In this document: piece after piece, positions 1 to 9,607 of the stretch
Numbering within the stretch: the first letter of the stretch is position 1
Layout: the number at the start of each line of letters is the position of its first letter
NCBI RefSeq assembly: GCF_000429425.1
Contig: NZ_AUBV01000006.1
Coordinates: 248,001-312,000, forward strand
Origin: Algoriphagus mannitolivorans DSM 15301
GTDB lineage: Bacteria > Bacteroidota > Bacteroidia > Cytophagales > Cyclobacteriaceae
DNA length: 64,000 nt
Direction: 5' to 3'
Made by a program: the position numbers and the translations under genes
The notes under the pieces: generated by a model
Seen by the model: the letters and a program-made list of their open reading frames with translations, nothing else
What the model was told of the DNA's origin: nothing
Databases searched by the model: none

Positions 1-1
1 A

Positions 2-1501
2 ACCGGGGAGGAGGATACTTGGGAGCGCGGTAACTTGTATAATAATCTTGGTTTGGTGGAGAAAAACCTTAGGAATTATCCCAAAGCAGAAGAATACTAC
101 CTGCAAGGCTTGGAGCTCTACAGAAAGACCGGAAATCTGTCGTCAGAAGCTGGCGTTCTTGGAAATTTAAGTGCCCTCAAGCAACTTCAAAACCAAATGA
201 ATGAGGCCGAATCCTATATCAATCAGGCCTTGGAATTAAATTTAAAGCTGGGAAATCCCAGGAAAATTGCCTCTGATCTCAGCAATCTTGGTGCACTGAA
301 ATCTTCCTTGGGACAATTCCCTGTGGCAGAAAAAGCTTTGGACAGCGCAAGGGTGATCTATGAATTTTTGGATGAAAAGCTGTTGCTTTCTTCGGTCTTG
401 CTTCAATTGGCAAAAGTGGGTGATTTGCAGGGGAAAAGCCCTCAAGTAGGATATCTCTTGGAAAAAGAGGCTTTGAAAAAAGCTCAAAGTTCGGGTTCCC
501 TGGATGCGCTCCAGCATGCTTGGAAGGCTCTTTCTGATCGTCAGGAGCTATTGGGGGAATTCAGGGAAAGTCTGATCTCCTTCAGAAACTATAGCTTGTA
601 TAAGGACAGTATTTTCAACCGCGAAAACGAAAAAAAGCTGCTTAAGGCTCAACTGGGTCATGAGTTTGATCAAAAAGAAAAGCAGATCACAGAGGTATTT
701 GAGATGGAAAAAGCGCTTTTGGAATACGAAAGAAATCAAGAAAGATGGAAGGTCGGTTTCTTGCTTTTTGCAGCGGCCTCAATTTTAGCAATTGGGATTT
801 TGGTTTTTTTCTTTTTGAGGAGACAAAGCATAGTTCGTCAAAAGGAACTTGAGGCAAGTTTTAGAGCTCAAATGGTGGACTTAGAACTGAAAGCCTTGAG
901 AGCTCAGATGAATCCGCATTTCATTTTTAATGCTTTGGGGTCCATCAGTAATTTTTTGTTGAAGAATCAGCCGGATGAAGCCGACAGGTATTTGACCAAG
1001 TTTTCACGCCTGATCCGGAGGATTTTGGAGTATTCTGAAAAAAGAGAAATCAGCCTTGCGCAGGAGCTGGAGTTGTTGGAGGATTATATCGCATTGGAAA
1101 CCCTTAGGATGGGCAAGTCAGTGGATTTTCGAGTCATCAACTCAGAAAATATGGATTTCCGGCATATTGAAATTCCTCCCTTGCTACTCCAACCTTTGGT
1201 AGAGAATAGTCTATGGCATGGGATTGCTTATACTTCTTATCCAGGGGAAATTCTCCTGGAAATCACGTCCGAAATGGGTTCTTTGATTTTGACTTTAAGA
1301 GATAATGGAGAAGGCCAAGAGGATGTGGTCCGGCTTCCTTACAAAGCAAGCTCTATGGGCCTGAGCCTTGTTAAAAGTAGATTGGATCACTTGGACTGGA
1401 ATTCGAAAAAAGGAAATTCTGAATCACTTCGATGTGAAAAAAGGGAAAAAGGGTTTGAAGTTCAGCTCCGAATCGCCAAAACTCTAGCCAAAATGATATG
1501 A
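2..1501 (+). CDS. TPR-containing sensor histidine kinase (LytS/HisK_7 type), 5' end cut off by window
   Basis: Membrane sensor kinase that pairs with the next gene. The reading frame is open to the left edge, so the true start lies outside the window. The visible part begins with TPR-type helical repeats (about the first 190 residues, with YNNLG and AEEYY-like patterns), then a coiled segment, one transmembrane helix around residue 240-262, then the kinase core: the phospho-acceptor motif MNPHFIFNAL near residue 290 and an ATPase end with an N-box (VENSLWHG) and a G-box (DNGEG). This architecture, cytosolic or periplasmic TPRs followed by one helix and a His_kinase domain, is common in Bacteroidota. 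The stop overlaps the start of the regulator gene by four bases (ATGA), so the two are translationally coupled. The signal is unknown. Confidence 0.9.
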   Translation, partial: TGEEDTWERGNLYNNLGLVEKNLRNYPKAEEYYLQGLELYRKTGNLSSEAGVLGNLSALKQLQNQMNEAESYINQALELNLKLGNPRKIASDLSNLGALKSSLGQFPVAEKALDSARVIYEFLDEKLLLSSVLLQLAKVGDLQGKSPQVGYLLEKEALKKAQSSGSLDALQHAWKALSDRQELLGEFRESLISFRNYSLYKDSIFNRENEKKLLKAQLGHEFDQKEKQITEVFEMEKALLEYERNQERWKVGFLLFAAASILAIGILVFFFLRRQSIVRQKELEASFRAQMVDLELKALRAQMNPHFIFNALGSISNFLLKNQPDEADRYLTKFSRLIRRILEYSEKREISLAQELELLEDYIALETLRMGKSVDFRVINSENMDFRHIEIPPLLLQPLVENSLWHGIAYTSYPGEILLEITSEMGSLILTLRDNGEGQEDVVRLPYKASSMGLSLVKSRLDHLDWNSKKGNSESLRCEKREKGFEVQLRIAKTLAKMI

Positions 1502-2247
1502 TAAAGACGTTGATTATTGAGGATGAAAAGGGAAGTGCCGACCGGCTTTTTCACTTTTTGGAGAGAGACCATCAATCGAGCATCGAGGTATTAGGCTGGG
1601 TACAGACTGCTAAGGAAGCGCTGGATTTATTGAATCAAAAGACTGTGGATTTGATTTTTTTGGATGTGGAATTGGGTGAACAAACGGGATTTGAGGTTTT
1701 GAAAGCAGCTCCGAAAGGTGAGTTTCAGGTTGTTTTCACCACAGCACATCAGGAGTATGCGCTCCAGGCTATCAAACATGCAGCCTTGGATTATTTACTC
1801 AAGCCTATAGACCGGGAAGAGCTGAGGATAGCTATAGAGAAGGTGAAAAGTAAAAAAAATGGGCAAGGAAAGGAATCTTTGGAAAAGCTACTTCGACATC
1901 TTCATTTGCAGGATAAAATAGGTAACAAGATCGCTTTACCCTCCCTGATCGGAATTGAATACATTTCCGTGGAGGAAATTATGAGATGTCAGGCAGATGT
2001 TAACTACACCCATTTTTTTCTGAAAAATGGCCGCAAGATCACCGTTTCCAAAACCCTCAAAGAATATGAAATCCAACTTCTTCCACATGGATTTTTTAGA
2101 GTCCACAATTCTCACTTGGTCAATTTGGCAGAGGTTAAGTTATATCAAAAAGGAAAAGGAGGCTCTTTGGTACTCTCAGACGGAACTGAGGTCGAAGTAG
2201 CCTCCAGAAGGAAAGAAGATTTGATTCAGGTCTTGGGCAGTGGTTAG
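1498..2247 (+). CDS. LytTR-family response regulator
   Basis: DNA-binding partner of the kinase it overlaps. The N-terminal receiver domain (about residues 1-115) carries acidic residues near its start (IIEDE), the phospho-acceptor aspartate in LIFLDVELG near residue 54, and the conserved lysine in LLKPID. The C-terminal LytTR domain (about 145-245) shows the typical ending pattern FFRVHNSHLVNL, which binds direct repeats. Length (249 residues) is normal for the family. Its stop codon is interlocked with that of the convergent sulfatase gene (TTAG shared), so there is no intergenic terminator here. Target genes cannot be told from the window. Confidence 0.93.
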   Translation: MIKTLIIEDEKGSADRLFHFLERDHQSSIEVLGWVQTAKEALDLLNQKTVDLIFLDVELGEQTGFEVLKAAPKGEFQVVFTTAHQEYALQAIKHAALDYLLKPIDREELRIAIEKVKSKKNGQGKESLEKLLRHLHLQDKIGNKIALPSLIGIEYISVEEIMRCQADVNYTHFFLKNGRKITVSKTLKEYEIQLLPHGFFRVHNSHLVNLAEVKLYQKGKGGSLVLSDGTEVEVASRRKEDLIQVLGSG

Positions 2248-3704
2248 TTTTGGACCAAATCAGAAAAATACCTTTTCAATATGTATTCAGGTTGCCATTG
2301 ATCTGGCTTTCTCCTGAGCGTATCCGGATTGTATTCCATGGGTTTGATCACGGGGGCAGTTAAGGGGATTGTATCTCCTGCAGTCTTTTGTGAAGCTCGA
2401 AGTAGGGCCATCATTTGGTTTTTCTGCTCTTGGTATTGTTCCAATTCAGCCAAATTGTGGATTTCCTCTGGGTCATTTTCCAAATCAAAAAGCTGGGTGT
2501 AATCCCGCTCTGGATATCGGATGAGTTTCCACTTCTGATCCCGCACTGCCCGCGCTGTATTCCGATAGGCGGTAAAAAGACTCTCACGGATCTGCTTTTG
2601 CTCTCCTGAGAGGACTTTTCCCAAGCTAATCCCATCCAAATCCTCCCGCAGGGGAATACCGGCCAATTCGGCCAATGTCGGATAAATATCATGGATGTAG
2701 GCAAACGCGTCGAATTCTTTGCCTTTTGGTATCCCTGGGCCTTTAATGATCAATGGTACCTTCATGCTGTGTTCGTAAAGGCTCTGCTTACCTAAGAGGC
2801 CATGACTCCCCACCGCCAAACCATTATCAGCTGCATAGACAATGATGGTATTTTCATATTGCCCATTGTCCTTGAGTGCTTGAATGATTCTTGCGATCTG
2901 CGTGTCCAAATGTGTGATCAAAGCATAGTAGTCTGAAAGGATCATTTGGACCACCTCGGGTTTTCGAGGCCATCCCGTAAGGTTTTCATCCCGAACAGTC
3001 AGTTCGTCAAACTGAAAAGGATGGGAAGGGAGGAAGTTCTTGGGTAATGGAATTGATCCATCCGGGTACAATTTGATATGGCTTGCCTCAGGGGAGTAGG
3101 GGTCATGGGGAACAGTGAAGGCCACATAGCAGAAAAACGGATTGCTTGCCTGCTTTTGGGAATTCAAAAAATCAATGGCAGACTGGGCAAAGATGTCGGT
3201 GGAATACCCTTTGGAGGTAGGTTCGCCTAATTTACCCTGAGCATCATAATCACGGACTGAAATAGAATAATGGTTGGCCATTCCTCCAAGAAAGACATTT
3301 TCGGCCTGCTGAAAACTTGCCTCAAAAGCCTCTTTTTCATTATGCCATTTTCCGGTCCCAAAGGTGGTGTAACCCGCTTTGGCAAAGTCCATCGTCATGG
3401 TCTGAACTCCATTCAGGCGGTCATACACTTGGAAAAGATTTTTGCCGCTAAGGAGCATAGCTCGGCTTGCCATACAGATGGCTCCGTGATTTCCACCCAT
3501 GACATAGGCATTGGTGAATCGGCTGCCTTCCTGGGCTAATTGATCCAAAGTTGGGGTGAGAATATGCGGGTTTCCGGAAATCCCCAAGGCATCTGCCCGC
3601 TGATCGTCTGCAAAAAGAAAGAGGATATTTGGCTTTTGGGGTTCTGGTTTTGGCTGGCAACTTGCAGCCCATAGAAAAAGGAGGAAGATTGAGATTCTAA
3701 GCAT
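2244..3704 (-). CDS. Lipoprotein sulfatase (type I, formylglycine-dependent)
   Basis: Type I sulfatase that hydrolyses sulfate esters or sulfamates, probably tethered in the periplasm or outer membrane. I place the start at the ATG in 3704 rather than the longer frame at 3743, because from there a lipoprotein signal peptide follows (lipobox AASC, Cys16) and the upstream sulfatase stop is one base away. Metal-binding DD follows in LFLFADDQ. The formylglycine motif reads CMASR (Cys77): the Cys and Arg are conserved, but the second position is Met and the third Ala instead of the common C-x-P-S-R. C-terminal AADNG and GSHGLLGK-like blocks are normal sulfatase features. It forms a two-gene operon with the preceding sulfatase. 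Substrate not determinable by eye. Confidence 0.88.
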   Translation of the reverse strand: MLRISIFLLFLWAASCQPKPEPQKPNILFLFADDQRADALGISGNPHILTPTLDQLAQEGSRFTNAYVMGGNHGAICMASRAMLLSGKNLFQVYDRLNGVQTMTMDFAKAGYTTFGTGKWHNEKEAFEASFQQAENVFLGGMANHYSISVRDYDAQGKLGEPTSKGYSTDIFAQSAIDFLNSQKQASNPFFCYVAFTVPHDPYSPEASHIKLYPDGSIPLPKNFLPSHPFQFDELTVRDENLTGWPRKPEVVQMILSDYYALITHLDTQIARIIQALKDNGQYENTIIVYAADNGLAVGSHGLLGKQSLYEHSMKVPLIIKGPGIPKGKEFDAFAYIHDIYPTLAELAGIPLREDLDGISLGKVLSGEQKQIRESLFTAYRNTARAVRDQKWKLIRYPERDYTQLFDLENDPEEIHNLAELEQYQEQKNQMMALLRASQKTAGDTIPLTAPVIKPMEYNPDTLRRKPDQWQPEYILKRYFSDLVQN

Positions 3705-3705
3705 A

Positions 3706-5136
3706 TCAGTAGGTTTTTCCCAGATCGTTTTGCTGGATTTCATGAAGTTTCTTTTGAAGCTGGTCTTTCATGTCTTTTACAATAGGCTGATAATAGTCCA
3801 ATTTGGCCAAGTTTTGAAATTGCCCGGGGTCCTGATGCATGTCAAAGAGCTCTAATCCCTCTTCGGCGTTTTTTCCATATTGAATATAAGCCCATCGATC
3901 GGTTCGAATCAGGTAGGAATTGCCTCCATGGGTGACTGAAAAGGCGAAATCCCGGATCTTATGGGATGGATTTTTCAGAATGGGTTTTAGGCTCTTGCCT
4001 TGTAGGTTTTCGGGAACTCCATATCCGGCTAGATCTGACAGGGTAGGGTACAAGTCCAGGAGTTCTACCAATGAATTCGACTTGGCGGATGTGATTCCTG
4101 GTCCTTTCAATATCAATGGTACTCTGACAGATTCCTCTTTGAGAGAGACTTTCATCCAAAAGTCATGTTCTCCCAAATGAAAGCCATGGTCTGAAGTGAA
4201 AATTACAATCGTATTATCCTCTAATCCCTCAGCTTTCAAGGCGTCCAGAATTTTCCCCACCTGAGCATCCATAAAACTCACTGAAGCATAGTAGGCGGCA
4301 ATTGCTTTTTGTTTTTGGGCAAAACTCATCTCGGAGTTTTGAGTGGTGACGTAATTGATTCCTTTTTCAGGAATACGCTCGAGATCCCCTTTGACTATGG
4401 GAGGAGGGACGATTTCTTCCCAAGGGAAATGGGCAAAGTACTCTTTGGGAGCAACGAAAGGGACATGAGGCCGAACCAGTCCCACTGCCAAAAAGAAAGG
4501 TTTATTTTTGTGTGTTTTCAGGAGTTGTATGGCTTTCTCGGCAGTTTTACCATCTGACTGAGTAAGGTCTCCGTTTTCCGCATGCACAATAGTCATTACG
4601 TTGCCTCCTTTCCGCTCGATGCTGCCATTGGGATTGTTTTGAACCAGTTCTGCAAACCCTTCCGACGTCCATTCCGGCCCTTGTGAGTTGAAGCGTTCCG
4701 TCCAGGAAGCCGGGTCATCCTGCCCGTCACTGCCGGTTTCAATGTCGATAGGAACGCCCATGTGGTAGATTTTGCTCACCCGGGCGGTGTAATACCCTTT
4801 TCCCTTGAAAAACTCCGCCATGGATTGCTTGGAGTCGCCCACATTTTCCCTCCCACTGACATAGCCATAAGTCTGGGTGGCATTGGGATAATAGCCAAAC
4901 ATAAAGGAAGCTCGGGAAGGCCCGCAAACCGGATATTGGGAATAGGCATTTTGAAAAATCACTCCTTTACTGGCCAAATGGTCGATATGGGGAGTCTTGG
5001 CCATGGGATTTCCGTAGGCTCCAAGGGCTGTTGTAGTCAGATCATCGGAAATAATCAGTAGAATATTCGGTTTGCTGGATTGGGCAAATGCCGAAATCGT
5101 GAGAATCAAAAGAAGATTGGTGAAAATCCATTTCAT
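3706..5136 (-). CDS. Iduronate-2-sulfatase-like sulfatase, secreted
   Basis: Type I sulfatase of 476 residues with a Sec signal peptide (about 1-18, ending SAFAQ). The metal-binding pair is in ISDDL, the formylglycine motif is CGPSR (Cys71) and the later DHGFHLGEH block supplies metal and sulfate ligands. The order of blocks, including YPVCGPSRASF and the tyrosine-rich stretch that follows, resembles iduronate-2-sulfatases, so glycosaminoglycan- or algal-type sulfated sugar is a reasonable guess; the exact linkage is inference. First gene of a minus-strand pair, diverging from the TonB receptor gene with about 200 bp between them. Confidence 0.88.
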   Translation of the reverse strand: MKWIFTNLLLILTISAFAQSSKPNILLIISDDLTTTALGAYGNPMAKTPHIDHLASKGVIFQNAYSQYPVCGPSRASFMFGYYPNATQTYGYVSGRENVGDSKQSMAEFFKGKGYYTARVSKIYHMGVPIDIETGSDGQDDPASWTERFNSQGPEWTSEGFAELVQNNPNGSIERKGGNVMTIVHAENGDLTQSDGKTAEKAIQLLKTHKNKPFFLAVGLVRPHVPFVAPKEYFAHFPWEEIVPPPIVKGDLERIPEKGINYVTTQNSEMSFAQKQKAIAAYYASVSFMDAQVGKILDALKAEGLEDNTIVIFTSDHGFHLGEHDFWMKVSLKEESVRVPLILKGPGITSAKSNSLVELLDLYPTLSDLAGYGVPENLQGKSLKPILKNPSHKIRDFAFSVTHGGNSYLIRTDRWAYIQYGKNAEEGLELFDMHQDPGQFQNLAKLDYYQPIVKDMKDQLQKKLHEIQQNDLGKTY

Positions 5137-5335
5137 CGGTAAAAACTATTGCAAAAGGGAAGGTAAAATGAATTCCTACTTTTCTCCAGCCGCTCAGACA
5201 AAATCTTCAAAAATTCACTTTTTGAGGCCGCTTAATTTTATTTAGATTTTTTCTAGATAAAGATTGCATAGGAATTCATCGGAGATTAAGTTTGTGCATC
5301 TATTTGAAATAAGTCTAAATAAACTTCGAGATAAG

Positions 5336-7762
5336 ATGAGAGTTGTTGTGGGATTATTCCTCAGTTGGTTTTTGGTCACAGGAAGCGTTTTCGCCCAAAA
5401 AAATCTCTTGCAGGGCAAGGTGACCGATGAAAATAATTTGCCTATTCAAGGCGCATCTATCCTTCTTCAGGGCACCGTGAGGGGTGTTCAGACCAATCAG
5501 GAAGGGAAGTATGAGTTGAAAGATTTTCCGGCAGGAAATTATCAATTGGTGGTAAGTCTGGTAGGATTTGGGACTTTGGAAAAGGAGTTTTCCATTGGCG
5601 AAAAAGAAACCAAAACCCTGGACATCGTACTTCGAGAAGCCGAATTCCAGCTGGATGAGTTTAGAATTTCTGCAAGCCGAGGGATTCTTTCCCAAAGCAA
5701 TATGCCTGAAATCAGTGATTTCCAGATCAATGCAGGCAAGAAGAATGAGGTAATTAGACTTGCGGAGATCAATGCCAATCTGGCTATGAACAACAGCCGT
5801 CAGATTTTTGGAAGAACACCCGGAATTTCCATTTGGGAAAATGACGGTTCAGGTATCCAGTTGGGTGTGGCCTCCAGAGGTTTGAGCCCAAATCGTTCCT
5901 GGGAATTCAACGTTCGCATGAATGGATATGACATCACTCCGGATCCAATGGGATACCCTGAGGCATATTTCACTCCTCCGATGGAAGTGGTAGAAGAAAT
6001 CCAGATTATCCGTGGAGCTTCTTCTTTGCAATATGGTCCTCAGTTTGGTGGCCTGATGAATTTTGTCCTGAGAAAGCCGGATATTTCTACCCGCTTTACT
6101 GCCGAATCCATCAATACTGTAGGAAGCAACGGGCTTTTTAGCTCCTTCAACTATGTGGGAGGAACAGAAGGAAAGTGGAATTACACCGCTTATTACCAAA
6201 AAAGAAGAGGAGAAGGCTGGAGAGAAAATGGCTTTTTCAATACGGATCATGCCCACTTGGAGCTCAACTATGCCGCCAGCAACAAGCTGAAACTTGGGTA
6301 CGAAATGACCTACATGACCACTGAATCTCAACAACCAGGAGGTCAAACAGACGCACAATTCGAGCAGGACTCCCAGCAGAGCACCCGTTCCCGTAACTGG
6401 TTCAATACACCTTGGTTTATTCCTTCTCTTTCTGCAGAATACCTGATTTCAAACAATACCAAATTGAGCTGGAAGGCATTTGGGACTTTTGCAGAGCGAA
6501 ATTCAGTCGGATTTATGCGTCCAATCAATCAGGAAGATGATGGCAGCAACCGTCAGGTGGACCGTGACTTCTATACTACTTATGGGTCGGAAGTGAGATT
6601 GCAGCATACTTATGAGTTGTTTGGTCAGGAGCAGACCTTGATGAGTGGATTGCGATATTTCAATGGAACGATCGACAGGAATCAATTGGGTACAGGTACC
6701 ACAGGTTCAGATTTGGATCTTTCCGTAGCTGATGGAGATTTCAGAAGAAAACTAGACTTCAACAATATCAACCTAGCGGCTTTTGCGGAGAATGTATTCC
6801 GATTGAACAACAAGCTATTGTTTACAGCGGGCATTCGTCTGGAAAATATCCAGTCCAATATGGAAGGTCAGCTGAATGTCAGCAATGGCAATCCCCAGCA
6901 GCTTACTCCAGAGACTAGATCCAGAACCTTTGCGCTTCTGGGCTTGGGCGCTGAGTACCATGTAGGCAAAGGCACGGAGTTTTATTCCAATTTTTCTCAG
7001 GCATACCGTCCGGTATTGATCTCTGATTTGACTCCTCCTGCGACTACCGATGTGATCGATCCCAATCTTCAGGATGCCAGAGGTTATAACTTCGACTTCG
7101 GATATAGAGGTAAAATTTCATCTTATTTGAATTTCGATTTGAGTTACTTCTTCCTGAATTATGACAATAGAATCGGAACGATCGCACAGGCTAATACTGA
7201 TGGCAGCATCTATAATTTCCGCACTAATCTAGGCAGGTCTGTCAGCCAAGGATTCGAAGGTTATGTGGAATTTGATCCGATCACGGCCTTCTTGGGAAGC
7301 TCCCGTTTTGGATACCTACATTTGTTTGCTTCCGTGGCTGTTATCAATGCAACCTACAAGGATTTCGCAGTGACTTCGGTGAGCAACGGAGTGATTTCTG
7401 AAAGAAACCTCAGCGGGAATTTGGTTGAAAACGCTCCCCGTAACATCAATCGATTTGGAGCTACCTATAGCTTAGGCAAGTTTTCCATGACCTGGCAAAT
7501 GAGTGACATCAGCGAAACCTTCTCCGATGCCTCAAATACGACTACTCCCAATGCGGCCGGTACGGTGGGTTTGATCCCAGCATATCAGGTTCAGGATCTT
7601 TCTGCGAGCTGGAAAGTTTACAAGCAGCACAGCCTCAAGGCAGGTATTAACAACCTGACCGATGAGCGATATTTTACACGAAGAGCTGGAGGATATCCAG
7701 GTCCGGGGATCATGCCGGCAGATGGAAGGACTTTCTATCTGACTCTAGGATTGAAATTTTAA
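5336..7762 (+). CDS. TonB-dependent outer membrane receptor, FecA-like
   Basis: Outer membrane active transporter of 808 residues. An upstream in-frame ATG exists, but the start at 5336 gives a clean signal peptide (MRVVVGLF to VFAQ) and is preferred. After it come a CarboxypepD_reg-like beta-sandwich (about 20-105), the plug domain with the segment GYPEAYFTPPMEVVEEI and IIRGASSLQYG, and a 22-strand barrel ending in aromatic F (LTLGLKF). The plug blocks resemble FecA, the ferric dicitrate receptor; no FecR/FecI sigma pair is present and no SusD follows, so the ligand is open. It sits between two sulfatase pairs and is followed by a good terminator. Confidence 0.92.
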   Translation: MRVVVGLFLSWFLVTGSVFAQKNLLQGKVTDENNLPIQGASILLQGTVRGVQTNQEGKYELKDFPAGNYQLVVSLVGFGTLEKEFSIGEKETKTLDIVLREAEFQLDEFRISASRGILSQSNMPEISDFQINAGKKNEVIRLAEINANLAMNNSRQIFGRTPGISIWENDGSGIQLGVASRGLSPNRSWEFNVRMNGYDITPDPMGYPEAYFTPPMEVVEEIQIIRGASSLQYGPQFGGLMNFVLRKPDISTRFTAESINTVGSNGLFSSFNYVGGTEGKWNYTAYYQKRRGEGWRENGFFNTDHAHLELNYAASNKLKLGYEMTYMTTESQQPGGQTDAQFEQDSQQSTRSRNWFNTPWFIPSLSAEYLISNNTKLSWKAFGTFAERNSVGFMRPINQEDDGSNRQVDRDFYTTYGSEVRLQHTYELFGQEQTLMSGLRYFNGTIDRNQLGTGTTGSDLDLSVADGDFRRKLDFNNINLAAFAENVFRLNNKLLFTAGIRLENIQSNMEGQLNVSNGNPQQLTPETRSRTFALLGLGAEYHVGKGTEFYSNFSQAYRPVLISDLTPPATTDVIDPNLQDARGYNFDFGYRGKISSYLNFDLSYFFLNYDNRIGTIAQANTDGSIYNFRTNLGRSVSQGFEGYVEFDPITAFLGSSRFGYLHLFASVAVINATYKDFAVTSVSNGVISERNLSGNLVENAPRNINRFGATYSLGKFSMTWQMSDISETFSDASNTTTPNAAGTVGLIPAYQVQDLSASWKVYKQHSLKAGINNLTDERYFTRRAGGYPGPGIMPADGRTFYLTLGLKF

Positions 7763-7785
7763 GGTAAAAGGTGACTATAGAAAAG

Positions 7786-7813
7786 ACCGTTCTCCATCGA
7801 GAACGGTTTTTTT
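7786..7813 (+). terminator. Rho-independent terminator after the TonB receptor gene
   Basis: Perfect 9-bp inverted repeat ACCGTTCTC / GAGAACGGT with a 4-base loop, followed directly by a run of T. It ends the receptor transcript and separates it from the downstream sulfatase pair. Confidence 0.9.
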
Positions 7814-7895
7814 GTTTCCGGCAATTATTCCTTGGATGGCGGTTTTGGCTCAAAGATCTTTTTTACTTTAGCCTAACAAGCTTTTAAAAATATCT

Positions 7896-9590
7896 ATGAA
7901 AACTGGATTTGGAATAATTTCTATGGTGATTTTGGCTGCTGTTCTGTTAAGCTGCAAGCAGGAAGAGAAAAAAGCCGAACGCCCGAATATCATTTTTATC
8001 ATGTCTGATGATCATGCTTATCAGGCAATCTCGGCTTACAGCAACCATCTGATAGAGACCCCCAACATTGATCGGATTGCGAAAATGGGGATGCTTTTCA
8101 CCAATGCTTCCGTGACCAATTCCATCTGCGCTCCTAGCCGTGCAACAATTCTCACCGGAAAACACTCTCATCTCAATGGAAAAGTGGACAATCATTTTCC
8201 ATTCGATACCACCAACATTACTTTCCCCCAAATACTAAAGGAAAATGGCTACCAGACCGCCATGTTTGGAAAGCTTCATTTCGGAAACAATCCCAAGGGT
8301 TTTGACCAGTTTAAAATTCTGCCGGGACAGGGCAAATATTACAACCCAGACTTTATCACCAAAGACCAAGGAACTATCCAAGTGGAAGGCTATGTGACCG
8401 ACATCATCACGGATATGACTTTGGACTGGCTTCAAAACGAGCGGAAAGCCGACCAGCCTTTTCTGTTGATGTATTTACACAAGGCTCCTCATCGGGAATG
8501 GTTGCCGGCAGAGAGACATTTGGCAGAGTTTACTACCCGGAAATTTCCAGAGCCTACCACGCTATTTGATGATTATTCCGGAAGGGGAAGAGCAGCCCAC
8601 GAAGCAGAAATGAATCTTTTAAAGGACATGCACTGGGCGGGAGATTCCAAAATTTACCCCAAGGTGATGGACCAGTTAGGATTGGCGGAGACTTCCAGCT
8701 GGGACAAAGCAGCTTTCGAAGGAGAAGTCGGCAGACTCAATCCAGCCCAGCGCGCCATCTGGGACCAATATTATCAGCAGGTCAATGAGGATTTCAAAAA
8801 GCGCTATCCCAACATGTCTGAAAAAGACCTAATGAGCTGGAGATATCAACGCTACATGCAGGATTATTTGGGGACCATCAAGGCGGTCGATGAGAATGTA
8901 GGCCGTGTATTGGATTATCTGGAAGCGAATAACCTGATGGAAAATACGATCATCGTTTATACCTCAGATCAGGGATTTTACCTTGGAGAACATGGGTGGT
9001 TTGACAAGCGCTTTGTGTATGATGAGTCTTTCAAAACTCCTTTGTTAGTGGCTTGGCCAGGGAAAATCGCTCCCGGAAGTAAATCCAATGAAATGGTCCA
9101 AAACCTGGATTTTGCGCAGACTTTTCTGGAAGCTGCGGGGATTCCGGCACCTAAGGATATGCAGGGAGAAAGCTTAATTCCTTTGCTCACCGGAAATACT
9201 GAAAAGTGGACTCGGGATGCCGTGTATTACCATTATTACGAGTATCCATCCGTCCACATGGTGAAGCGCCACTATGCTATAGTGACCAAAGAATACAAGT
9301 TGGTGCATTACTATTTCGATACCGATGAGTGGGAATTGATCGATAGAATCAAGGATCCGCAAGAGCTGAAGAATGTCTATGACGATCCTGCCTATGCGGA
9401 CATCCGAAAAAATCTTCACTCCAGACTGGAGGGCTTGCGAAAGAAATATGGAGACAACTCGCAAATTTCTCAGCGGTATCTGAATGAGTACCTCGATTAT
9501 CTGGAAGAAAATAAGTCCTATGCCGGTGGCAAAAACAAGGATCTTTTGAATAAGATTTTTGAAGACAGAAGAAAAGAAAAAGCCAATTGA
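7896..9590 (+). CDS. Lipoprotein sulfatase, GlcNAc-6-sulfatase-like (tandem copy 1)
   Basis: Type I sulfatase of 564 residues. It has a lipoprotein signal (LLSC, Cys20), metal-binding DDH in IMSDDHAYQ, the formylglycine motif CAPSR (Cys78) followed by ATILTGKHSHLNGK, and the later SDQGFYLGEHGW block. The ATILTGKxSHLNG signature is like the S1_11 group, which contains N-acetylglucosamine-6-O-sulfatases, so this is the suggested type; substrate assignment is inference. It is followed after 17 bp by a close paralogue, so the pair arose by tandem duplication. Confidence 0.9.
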   Translation: MKTGFGIISMVILAAVLLSCKQEEKKAERPNIIFIMSDDHAYQAISAYSNHLIETPNIDRIAKMGMLFTNASVTNSICAPSRATILTGKHSHLNGKVDNHFPFDTTNITFPQILKENGYQTAMFGKLHFGNNPKGFDQFKILPGQGKYYNPDFITKDQGTIQVEGYVTDIITDMTLDWLQNERKADQPFLLMYLHKAPHREWLPAERHLAEFTTRKFPEPTTLFDDYSGRGRAAHEAEMNLLKDMHWAGDSKIYPKVMDQLGLAETSSWDKAAFEGEVGRLNPAQRAIWDQYYQQVNEDFKKRYPNMSEKDLMSWRYQRYMQDYLGTIKAVDENVGRVLDYLEANNLMENTIIVYTSDQGFYLGEHGWFDKRFVYDESFKTPLLVAWPGKIAPGSKSNEMVQNLDFAQTFLEAAGIPAPKDMQGESLIPLLTGNTEKWTRDAVYYHYYEYPSVHMVKRHYAIVTKEYKLVHYYFDTDEWELIDRIKDPQELKNVYDDPAYADIRKNLHSRLEGLRKKYGDNSQISQRYLNEYLDYLEENKSYAGGKNKDLLNKIFEDRRKEKAN

Positions 9591-9607
9591 ATGACCCCAC
9601 TCAGCCT

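Noticed and set aside
5354..6685. Several minus-strand frames opposite the TonB receptor gene
   Set aside because: They are antisense shadows of a clearly coding gene; no motif or signal of their own.
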